Assembly: GCF_000189755.2 (NCBI RefSeq)
Contig: NZ_KI912183.1
Coordinates: 112,266-176,265, forward strand
Direction of reading: 5' to 3'
Origin: Desulfotomaculum nigrificans DSM 574
GTDB taxonomy: Bacteria; Bacillota; Desulfotomaculia; Desulfotomaculales; Desulfotomaculaceae
Length of the DNA stretch: 64,000 bases
The position numbers and the translations under genes were made by a program. Below the pieces are notes generated by a model. It saw only the letters and a list, made by a program, of their open reading frames with translations, did no database searches and was not told where the DNA came from. Positions 47,047 through 53,267 of this stretch are shown piece after piece (the stretch's first letter is position 1; each line of letters opens with the position of its first letter).

Positions 47047-47407
47047 TATGCCAAAGCAGCTTAAGCTGCCAGGGCACAGTCGTCCTAACTGGTAACGGTT
47101 AGAGAGTATAATCGGGTGAATTGCTGGAAAACCCTGATAGCCCTTCATACTACAACGCAGCCGGAAACGGCAAACGTGAAAGTTAGAAAAATGAAGGGAT
47201 TGGGCAATCAGCAGCCGAGCCCCTGTACCGAAAGGTTGGGGAAGGTTCAACGACTAGGGCATACCACCTAAGGCCGCCATAAACGGTACGGTGATGAAGC
47301 CCGTAGGACACCAAGAGGTGTTCGAAGTACCCGACCCCTAACAGACTCAAAAGAGTGCTGAGGGTGAAGATATAGTCTGGTCAACAGGGAAACCTGTTGT
47401 GGCAACG
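47047..47407 (+). ncRNA. Group I self-splicing intron in the flagellin gene (361 nt, no ORF)
   Basis: P1 can be drawn exactly: exon GAU pairs with GUC, with the last exon U opposite G (the hallmark U.G splice pair); intron UAUGCC pairs with GGCACA, capped by the GCAGC-UUAA-GCUGC hairpin. A P4/P element (AATTGCTGGAAA, 47119-47130), a P5-type stem CCCTTCAT/ATGAAGGG (47141-47148 with 47191-47198) with a GCCG-GAAA-CGGC hairpin inside, P7 GACTA (47252-47256) with TAGTC (47373-47377) in the classic GAAGATATAGTC context, and P9 CAACAGG-GAAA-CCTGTTG (47382-47399) follow. The intron ends in G at 47407. Flanking exons join in frame. There is no homing endonuclease frame. Confidence 0.92.
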
Positions 47408-47521
47408 ATGGCCAAAGAAATGATGGAGTTCACCAAGAACAACATTCTCCAACAAGCAGCCCAAGCTATGTTGGCACAAGCAAATCAACAACCTCAAGGC
47501 GTACTGCAACTGCTCCGTTAA
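47408..47521 (+). CDS. hag: Flagellin, exon 2 (last 37 residues)
   Basis: It continues exon 1 in frame: DVD joins [18 protein letters not shown], then [18 protein letters not shown] and TAA. This is the canonical C-terminal D0 helix needed for export and filament assembly, so the split gene should be functional only after splicing. The first codons (ATGGCC) resemble the intron's own first bases (TATGCC), as expected if both pair in turn with the same internal guide (P1, then P10). An ATG at 47408 has no ribosome site, so independent translation is unlikely. Confidence 0.92.
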   Translation: MAKEMMEFTKNNILQQAAQAMLAQANQQPQGVLQLLR

Positions 47522-47536
47522 TAATTACTATTATAA

Positions 47537-47572
47537 AGAGCTGGGGAATTTTCTCCCTGGCTCTTTTTTAAA
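47537..47572 (+). terminator. Flagellin terminator
   Basis: AGAGC (47537-47541) with GCTCT (47560-47564), inner GGGGA/TCTCCC pairs, then TTTTTTAA. A diverged copy of the same terminator follows the flagellin remnant at 50971. Confidence 0.88.
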
Positions 47573-47655
47573 TATAGCTGAAAATTATTGTTAGGAATTT
47601 CAATACTTGATTTATCCTATAACTATAGTAATAAAATATTGAGGGGTGGTAAAAA

Positions 47656-47961
47656 ATGCACCATAATACAATTATATGCAAATATCAAAATACTGTAGTC
47701 TATATACAAGCATTGTTTGATGATATATCCAAAGAGAGTGGGACATTAATTTATTCTTTAAATATTTCGGGAGAATGGACAGAAAGTATTTCTAGGTTAA
47801 AAAATATATTAGAACAGTGCTTAAACAATGAGCAAATTAGGGATAATTATAATATATTAATTAGTCATGTAGAAGAAGATAGTATTCCGATTTTTACGGA
47901 TATAGTAAACGGTATAAGGGAAATTGAATATATGCCAAGCGGCGAAATAATAAAGAGATAA
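47656..47961 (+). CDS. Unrecognised small protein
   Basis: A 101-residue protein starting at ATG 47656 behind GAGGGGTGG. Not recognised. It is AT-rich compared with the flagellar genes (about 30% GC by eye), with strand-rich N-terminus and a long helix (SISRLKNILEQCLNNEQIRDNYNIL). Composition suggests acquired DNA at the edge of the accessory block. Confidence 0.5.
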   Translation: MHHNTIICKYQNTVVYIQALFDDISKESGTLIYSLNISGEWTESISRLKNILEQCLNNEQIRDNYNILISHVEEDSIPIFTDIVNGIREIEYMPSGEIIKR

Positions 47962-48094
47962 AAAACCTACTAGAGGAAATTTAGGAAGGCCTAATCGTCC
48001 TTCCACACAGCCATGGAATGGGAATGGGGTCAGGCTTGCATTGTTGCATTATTTACTGCAAAAGTTATGTACCAACAATTCAAACAAACGGATG

Positions 48095-48129
48095 TGTTTT
48101 ATTAAAATATTTAAGTTCTTTCATTCAAT
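48095..48129 (+). repeat. Left copy of a duplicated fliD-upstream segment
   Basis: A 35-bp run from TGTTTTATTAAAATATTTAA to CTTTCATTCAAT, nearly identical to 61081-61114 (one 1-nt gap, one C/T change). The right copy is followed directly by the sigma-D -10 box of fliD; the left copy is followed by a REP-like palindrome instead. Confidence 0.8.
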
Positions 48130-48130
48130 A

Positions 48131-48230
48131 CTCGGCGAACAGGAATCCTGCCGGGCAGGCTTCCTGTTCGCGAAGGTACCAGGTACCTGCTTCTTTCGAC
48201 AAAAACTAACTTTGTACCTGTTTCTGGATT
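48131..48230 (+). repeat. REP-like palindromes upstream of the RAYT gene
   Basis: A long hairpin GCGAACAGGAA (48135-48145) against TTCCTGTTCGC (48161-48171) with an inner CCTGCC/GGCAGG. Then the palindromic GGTACCAGGTACC and CTTTCGACAAAAACTAA. Versions of this second part recur at 48832, 51487, 52571, 52771 and 61011. Confidence 0.75.
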
Positions 48231-48294
48231 TACAGTAAGTGATTGACAGGCAGCCAATCTTGCTATAGATTAACTAGAAAAAGGGGAGTTAGAT

Positions 48295-48864
48295 GTGCCA
48301 CGGAAGAAGAAAATATGGTACCCTGGAGCGATGTATCATATCATGTGTCGCGGCAATCATCGGCAAAATATCTTTCGGGATGATGCGGACAGGCAATTTT
48401 ACCTAATGACCTTGTTACAAGTAAAGCAATTATATCCATTATTTTTATATTCCTATTGTTTAATGGATAACCATGTCCATCTGCAGGTTGAAACAACCGA
48501 TTTTGAAATATCTAAAATTATGCAACGCATCAATAAGGTCTATGCCGTTTATTTTAATGAGAAATATAACTTTGTGGGTCATTTGTTTCAAGGGAGGTTC
48601 CAATGGGAGCTTATCGACAAGGATTCCTACAATTTAGAACCAAGCCGATACATTCACCTTAATCCGGTTAGAGCGGAAATAATAAAGGACCCGCTTGATT
48701 ATCATTGGAGTAGCTATTCGGCCTATATACTTGGAACCCAGGAAAATTTGGTGGACACCATAAAAATCTTGGAATACTTTAGTGAACCCAAGAAGGAGAA
48801 GTATAAAAGATTTGTTGAAGGGAATGAGGTACCTGGTACCGATAAATTGCTACTATCACCATAA
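48295..48864 (+). CDS. REP-associated tyrosine transposase (RAYT, Y1 family)
   Basis: A 189-residue Y1-type HUH enzyme: WYPGAMYHIMCRGNHRQNIF, the HUH motif in CLMDNHVHLQVE, GHLFQGRF and the catalytic Tyr in PSRYIHLNPVRA. RAYTs cut and move single-stranded REP palindromes. GTG 48295 follows AAGGGGAG. The last 14 codons read through a REP-like GGTACCTGGTACC sequence, so the original C-terminus may be altered. It runs straight into the truncated Rpn copy A. Confidence 0.9.
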   Translation: MPRKKKIWYPGAMYHIMCRGNHRQNIFRDDADRQFYLMTLLQVKQLYPLFLYSYCLMDNHVHLQVETTDFEISKIMQRINKVYAVYFNEKYNFVGHLFQGRFQWELIDKDSYNLEPSRYIHLNPVRAEIIKDPLDYHWSSYSAYILGTQENLVDTIKILEYFSEPKKEKYKRFVEGNEVPGTDKLLLSP

Positions 48865-49412
48865 ACATCTTAGGCTTTAACTGGTTTGGTGGCAGAGGCA
48901 AATACCATCACACTTTCCACATAAGAGAAGACGAAACTGGCGAATTACTTAACGATGATATGGAAATTCACTTTTTGGAAATAGGGAAGCTAGCTGGGTT
49001 AAAGCGCAAGTCTAAAGATGCCTTGGAGGAATGGATGCTGTACTTCAATAATATCCAGGGAGAAATAATGGAGGAAATCGCCATGGGAAACCCCGGAATT
49101 CGTAAAGCCTTGACCATTGAGCAGATATTTTTTAAAAATCAGAAGGAACGCAGGTTGTACGAACTGAGAGAAAAAGCCGCCAGGGACGAAATCTCTATGG
49201 TTAGCGGAGCAAGGGCTGAGGGTAAGGCAGAAATGGCTAAGGATGCCATCTGCAAGTACCTAGATGCAAGGTTCCCTAAGATGTCCATCGACTTGCAAGC
49301 TGAGGTTCAGAGAATTAATGACTTAGTAATCCTGGATAAAATCATTAACAAAATCTACACAGTTAATAGCCTGGATGAAGCGGCAGCTGTCGTCAGGGAG
49401 GCAACCAAATAA
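48855..49412 (+). pseudogene. Rpn-family copy A, N-terminally truncated
   Basis: Homology to the other Rpn copies begins abruptly at codon ITINILGFNWFGGRG; the whole catalytic PD-(D/E)XK part (about 110 residues) is missing and is replaced by the RAYT gene end. From there the frame is intact to EATK and TAA 49412. Its first half is closest to copy C (FNWFGGRG...LDGLKRK-like), its last 50 residues are identical to B and D. One AEGK unit is present. An internal ATG at 49083 with a strong GGAGG site could still express the C-terminal domain (separate entry). Confidence 0.85.
49083..49412 (+). CDS. Possible stand-alone RpnS-like C-terminal domain (copy A)
   Basis: ATG 49083 has GGAGG 8 bases upstream (GGAGGAAATCGCCATG), a better start than the TTG used by the full-length copy. 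It would give 109 residues: MGNPGIRKALTIEQIFFKNQ, a helical segment, the AEGK linker and the C-terminal domain (YLDARFPKMSIDLQAEV...REATK). In known Rpn nucleases a C-terminal domain made from an internal start blocks the full protein. Whether this one is expressed here is inference. No clear promoter is seen upstream apart from readthrough of the RAYT gene. Confidence 0.5.
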   Translation: MGNPGIRKALTIEQIFFKNQKERRLYELREKAARDEISMVSGARAEGKAEMAKDAICKYLDARFPKMSIDLQAEVQRINDLVILDKIINKIYTVNSLDEAAAVVREATK

Positions 49413-49434
49413 GCAAGAAAATGTCAGATAACCA

Positions 49435-49475
49435 AAAGCCCTGGAAGGAGAATAATCTCTTTCCGGGGCTTTGCG
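49435..49475 (+). terminator. Rpn cassette terminator (copy A)
   Basis: AAAGCCCTGGAA paired with TTCCGGGGCTTT, with an inner GGAGA/TCTCT part, then TTGCG. The same hairpin follows copies B (about 50509-50547) and D (about 54235-54273), and a partial one precedes D. Confidence 0.8.
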
Positions 49476-49497
49476 CATGCCTGTACCGGGTAGGATA

Positions 49498-49526
49498 TTA
49501 AGTAATAATTGAGAATCTGGTATAAT
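49498..49526 (+). promoter_or_regulatory. Promoter of Rpn copy B
   Basis: Extended -10 TGG-TATAAT (49518-49526) with a weak -35 TTAAGT 17 bp upstream. Identical sequence precedes copy D (TATAAT at 53223), and a related one precedes copy C (TATAAT at 51621). Confidence 0.65.
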
Positions 49527-49566
49527 GTTGGCAAGAGAAACAAAGGGAAAGGGGGGAAAAAAAATA

Positions 49567-50488
49567 TTGGAGTTTAAGCCCATTAACAGAACAAACGACT
49601 ACGCCTTTAAAAGGATACTCGGATCGGAAGAGGGCAAAGAGGCACTAATCAGTTTCCTTAACGCAGTTCTAAAGCCACCGCAGGGGCAGGAACTGCATGA
49701 TGTAGAATTACTGGACCGGGAGCTGGACCCTAAGTACCTGCTTGACAAAGCGGCCCGGCTGGACATACTGGCCAGGACAGCCGCAGGAGCACTGGTAAAT
49801 GTGGAAGTTCAGATAGCGAATAAATATAACATTGACAAGCGCACTTTATTCTACTGGGCAGGACTTTTATCACGGGCAGTTAAGCAGCGGGCAAGATTTC
49901 ATCCACCTCAGGAAAACCATCACCATAAACATCCTTGGCTTTGATTGGTTCAAAGGCAAGACAAAGTACCAACACACCTTCCGCATCAGGGAAGACGAGA
50001 CCGGTGAGTTACTGAACGATGAACTGGAAATTCATTTTTTGGAGTTGGAGAAGTTCATTAGGCTGAAACGCAGGCCGAAGGATGCGCTGGAAGAGTGGCT
50101 TTTGTACTTCAATAACATTGTTGGAGAAGAAATGGAGGAGATCGCTATGGGAAACCCCGGCATTCGCAAGGCCATGACCATTGAGCAGATATTCTTCAAG
50201 AACCAGCAAGAGCGCCGGTTGTATGAGCTTCGGGAAAAAGCCGCCAGGGACGAAATCTCTATGGTTAGCGGAGCAAGGGCTGAGGGTAAAGCTGAGGGTA
50301 AGGCAGAAATGGCTAAGGATGCCATCTGCAAGTACCTAGATGCAAGGTTCCCTAAGATGTCCATCGACTTGCAAGCTGAGGTTCAGAGAATTAATGACTT
50401 AGTAATCCTGGATAAAATCATTAACAAAATCTACACAGTTAATAGCCTGGATGAAGCGGCAGCTATCGTCAGGGAGGCAACCAAATAA
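49567..50488 (+). pseudogene. Rpn-family nuclease copy B, frameshifted
   Basis: TTG 49567 after AAAGGGGGG. The sequence is nearly identical to the intact copy D but has one extra T in GGACTTTTATC (49861-49871; D has TTT), which shifts the frame after FYWAGL and stops translation at 49944. The catalytic region lies before the break, the C-terminal half after it. The 3' part from the internal ATG 50147 (GGAGGAGATCGCTATG) to 50488 is intact and would give a 113-residue RpnS-like protein with two AEGK units. Confidence 0.88.
50147..50488 (+). CDS. Possible RpnS-like C-terminal domain (copy B)
   Basis: 113 codons from ATG 50147, GGAGG 8 bases upstream, same frame as the intact copy's C-terminus, two tandem AEGK units before MAKDAICKYL. 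The frameshift of copy B lies 280 bp upstream, so this product would not be affected. Expression from the internal start is inferred from the ribosome site and from known Rpn biology. Confidence 0.5.
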   Translation: MGNPGIRKAMTIEQIFFKNQQERRLYELREKAARDEISMVSGARAEGKAEGKAEMAKDAICKYLDARFPKMSIDLQAEVQRINDLVILDKIINKIYTVNSLDEAAAIVREATK

Positions 50489-50570
50489 GCAAGAAAATGT
50501 CAGATAACCAAAAGCCCTGGAAGGAGAATAATCTCTTTCCGGGGTTTCTTTGTTTGGAAGGAGGAATTAA

Positions 50571-50644
50571 ATAACAATTTCGACAATCAATGTTCTGGAA
50601 CAATTCCGTGAACACCTGCTAACTGACGGTAAAGGCGAGAAGAA
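50571..50644 (+). pseudogene. Fragment resembling the start of a tyrosine recombinase
   Basis: After AAGGAGG a frame beginning with ATA reads TISTINVLEQFREHLLTDGKGEK and then meets intron-like sequence. The segment looks like the N-terminal core-binding helix of phage-type integrases. If the first codon was ATG, a single change to ATA disabled it. Too short for a firm call. Confidence 0.4.
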
Positions 50645-50906
50645 GCCCTTCATACCACAACGCAGCCGGAAACGGCAAACGTGAAGGTTCGAAAAAATGA
50701 AGAGATTGGATAATCAGCAGACGAGCTCCTGTTCCCGAAAGGATGGGGAAGGTTCAACGACTAGGACGTACCACCTAAATCCAGCTCCAATGGATATGGT
50801 GATGAGGTCTATAGGGATAAGAGGTTTCCCGAAGTACCCGACAACCATTAAACAAGATGATTGAAGGATATAGTCTGGCGGTTGTCGAAAGATAACCAGT
50901 GGTCCG
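50645..50906 (+). ncRNA. Second, 5'-truncated group I intron copy
   Basis: It aligns with the flagellin intron from CCCTTCAT (50646) to the terminal G at 50906, but P1 and P2 are replaced by the integrase-like fragment. P7 is kept (GACTA 50759-50763, TAGTC 50871-50875 in GGATATAGTC). P9 is GGTTGTC-GAAA-GATAACC (50880-50897), different in sequence from copy 1 yet fully paired, i.e. compensatory change. The P5-type stem has weakened (CCCTTCAT against ATGAAGAG). It cannot splice in the normal way without P1. Confidence 0.82.
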
Positions 50907-51012
50907 CAAGCAAACCACCAACCTCAAGGCGTACTGCAACTGCTCCGTTAATCGACTTCACTATAAACAAAAAGAGTCAGGGAACTTCGGAACTTTATCC
51001 CTGGCTCTTTTT
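50907..51012 (+). pseudogene. Flagellin 3' remnant with terminator
   Basis: Right after the intron end comes [14 protein letters not shown] and TAA (50907-50951), i.e. the last 14 residues of flagellin, with the preceding 23 codons of exon 2 deleted. The downstream hairpin AAAGAGTCAGGGA/TCCCTGGCTCTTT (50971-51010) with T-run and the following TATAGCTGAAAA match the region after the functional flagellin. This is a remnant of a second flagellin gene. Confidence 0.85.
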
Positions 51013-51179
51013 TTAATATAGCTGAAAACTATTTAGAAATTTTTAAAGTGTCTTATTCTATAAACATACGACCGAGTGATACCCCTTGTGTAGATTTTTT
51101 TTTGCGAAGTGTTAGATATTATCCATCTTAACCTATTCTATTTAGTGAGTAGGACAATAATTTAGAAAGGAGTCTAAGT

Positions 51180-51470
51180 ATGTTTTTAAATTGGAATAAC
51201 GTCTTTAAAATTGTAGTAGAAGAATTTAAACTTCAAATTTTAAAAAAGGAGGACTTGATTCTTGAGGATAAAAGTGGAAACAAATACTCAATCCCGCTTA
51301 TGAAAAAAATAATAATAAGTGACCCAACATATAAAAATGGTGTTAGGTATTTAAAAGTATCCATTAGAAAGCTAGAAAATATATTCGAAATAACTGTTAT
51401 GGAGAAACAATGCAATCATCAAATAAAACTGGTAAAACTAGTGCCAGTTACCGACATATTAACTTACTAA
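51180..51470 (+). CDS. Unrecognised small protein
   Basis: A 96-residue protein from ATG 51180 behind AGAAAGGAG. Not recognised. AT-rich and Lys-rich, strand-heavy (EEFKLQILKKEDLILEDKSGNKYSIPL, VRYLKVSIRKLENIFEITVMEKQ). It occupies the same place after the flagellin remnant as the 101-residue gene after functional flagellin, but the two proteins do not look alike. Possibly accessory. Confidence 0.45.
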   Translation: MFLNWNNVFKIVVEEFKLQILKKEDLILEDKSGNKYSIPLMKKIIISDPTYKNGVRYLKVSIRKLENIFEITVMEKQCNHQIKLVKLVPVTDILTY

Positions 51471-51486
51471 TTAACCTGGTGACTAC

Positions 51487-51565
51487 TCGGCGAACAGGTA
51501 CCTGCTTTTTTGGACAAAAACTAAAATTTAGAGCCAACCGCGATATGAAGTGGTTGGTTTTAATT
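51487..51565 (+). repeat. REP-like element
   Basis: CTCGGCGAACAGGTACCTGC, then TTTTTTGGACAAAAACTAAA and an AGCCAACCGC...GTGGTTGG hairpin. A close copy lies at 61011-61080 upstream of fliD. Confidence 0.7.
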
Positions 51566-51660
51566 TAACCTATATGGCTATTGAAAGAAGTAAGATATTA
51601 AATGAAAATTGCAAATCTGTTATAATATTGGCAAGGGTAAGGGGAGTAAGGGGTGACGGT

Positions 51661-52571
51661 TTGGCAGAAATGAAATCTATCAACCGTACAAACGACTATG
51701 CTTTTAAAAGAATACTTGGATCAGAAGAAGGAAGAGAAGCACTAATTGGTTTTCTGAACGCTGTAATAAAACCACTGCCGGCCAAGAATTAACAACCGTT
51801 GAATTATTGGACTGTGAATTAGATCCCAAATACATATTAGATAAAGCTGCTCGTCTCGATATTTTGGCCAGAACGGCATCGGGAGCACTAGTGAATGTTG
51901 AAGTACAGATAGCAAATAAATACAACATCGACAAACGTACCATTTTTTACTGGGCTGGACTTTACTACGGACAGCTGACCAGTGGACAGAACTTTATCCA
52001 CCTCAGGAAAACCATCACCATAAACATCCTGGGCTTTAACTGGTTTGGTGGCAGAGGCAAATACCATCACACCTTCCACATAAGAGAAGACGAAACTGGC
52101 GAATTACTTAACGACGATATGGAAATTCACTTTTTGGAACTAGGGAAGCTAGATGGGTTAAAGCGCAAGCCTAAAGATGCCTTGGAGGAATGGATGCTGT
52201 ACTTCAATAATATCCAGGGAGAAATAATGGAGGAAATCGCCATGGGAAACCCCGGAATTCGCAAAGCCTTGACCATTGAGCAGATATTCTTCAAGAACCA
52301 GCAAGAGCGCCGGTTGTATGAGCTTCGGGAAAAGGCCGCCAGGGACGAAATCTCTATGGTTAGCGGAGCAAGGGCTGAGGGTAAGGCAGAAATGGCTCAG
52401 GATGCCATCTGCAAGTATTTGGGCGCAAGATTTGCCAGTGCATCCAACAGCCTGCAGGTAGAAGTTAAGCAAATTGATAACATAGTTATTCTGGACAGAA
52501 TTATTAATAAAATCTACACCGCCAACAGTATAGAGGAAGCAACTTCCATTGTTCAGAAAGCCAAAGAGTAA
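51661..52571 (+). pseudogene. Rpn-family nuclease copy C, frameshifted
   Basis: Starts at TTG 51661 (or ATG 51670) after AGGGGTG. Relative to copy D one base is missing near 51781 (CCACTGCCGGCC), giving a stop at 51792 after about 43 residues; the other frame then runs from 51807 to 52571 with the catalytic region LDILARTASGALVNVEVQIANKY and the rest intact. Copy C is the most diverged at both ends (C-terminus YLGARFASASNSLQVEV...), but its middle from EQIFFKNQQERR is identical in bases to copy D, a mosaic. Internal ATG 52242 with GGAGG would give a 109-residue C-terminal protein. Confidence 0.85.
52242..52571 (+). CDS. Possible RpnS-like C-terminal domain (copy C)
   Basis: ATG 52242 with GGAGGAAATCGCC directly upstream, 109 residues, one AEGK unit, and a C-terminal domain that differs strongly from copies A, B and D (GARFASASNSLQVEVKQIDNIVILDRI). 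If real, it would have a different interaction specificity. Expression is inferred. Confidence 0.45.
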   Translation: MGNPGIRKALTIEQIFFKNQQERRLYELREKAARDEISMVSGARAEGKAEMAQDAICKYLGARFASASNSLQVEVKQIDNIVILDRIINKIYTANSIEEATSIVQKAKE

Positions 52572-53175
52572 GAGGTACCTGGTGCCGACAAATTCGTTGC
52601 CTGAACATCTCCAAGAACTAGCTACAGGGCTGCTGGTTAGGCATTACCCTGGTGGGGCTTACACCCACCAGAATTAGTGACCTTGCCCGGCCGCACTACA
52701 TAAAATTGTTGACAGACCCGACAAGTTTTAAGCAGGGTATATCCACCCTGCTTAATTCTACATTAGGGAAGATGGTGCCAGGCACCAAACTTATTAACTT
52801 ATTGTCCGGAAGCCTCCAAGGAGTTAAACAACTCCGAGGGGGCTTTCTCTTTGTCTCGCTGTGACATCGGCGTTCGGCTAGCTGAAAAAAATTGGCAAAA
52901 CTCGCTGGAAAACTGTAGACAATCTTTGGCACTATCAAGAAATCAGTGGTGGCAAGGATTCCGGCATTGTCACCCTCCCGGAACTAGTTAAAGAATCTAA
53001 ATTCTGTGGCCAGTCCCCACCGCTACGAATCAGGGCTGCAGGGCACAGAACTGCCCCGTTTGCCGGTTGCCGTAAAGCGGAGACAAAAACCGAAACAAAC
53101 GCCGCCGTAAGAATATATTATAATATTAGATACCTAAGAAGCCTCGGAAGAAAATAATCTCTTTCCGGGGCTTTG
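52572..53175 (+). other. Noncoding stretch with REP palindromes and a terminator
   Basis: It holds GGTACCTGGTGCCGACAAA (52573-52591), the hairpin AAGCAGGGT/ACCCTGCTT (52730-52738 with 52745-52753), the palindrome GGTGCCAGGCACC (52774-52786), and an intrinsic terminator AAGCCTCC-GGAGTT-AACTCC-GGGGGCTTT (52810-52850). A short frame ending LPRLPVAVKRRQKPKQTPP (to about 53108) looks like a gene remnant but is not identified. At 53140 a partial Rpn cassette terminator leads into the promoter of copy D. Confidence 0.6.
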
Positions 53176-53267
53176 TGCATGCCTGTACCGGGTAGGATAT
53201 TAAGTAATAATTGAGAATCTGGTATAATGTTGGCAAGAGAAACAAAGGGAAAGGGGGGTAAAAAATA

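Noticed and set aside
47047..47064. Taking DVDYAKAA as the natural flagellin end
   Set aside because: It would lack the conserved last D0 helix, which is present in frame 361 nt downstream behind a complete intron.
47047..47407. Group II intron or IStron in flagellin
   Set aside because: No GUGYG start, domain V or transposase; the P7 pair, U.G P1 and terminal G define group I.
48018..48238. Two overlapping short frames before the RAYT gene
   Set aside because: They run through REP palindromes, have no ribosome site and no resemblance to known proteins.
52652..52864. 70-codon frame in the C-D Rpn gap
   Set aside because: It covers two hairpins and a terminator; the coding look comes from palindromic sequence.
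48131..53175. CRISPR array
   Set aside because: The repeats here are few, irregularly spaced palindromes and whole gene copies; there are no regular repeat-spacer units and no cas genes.
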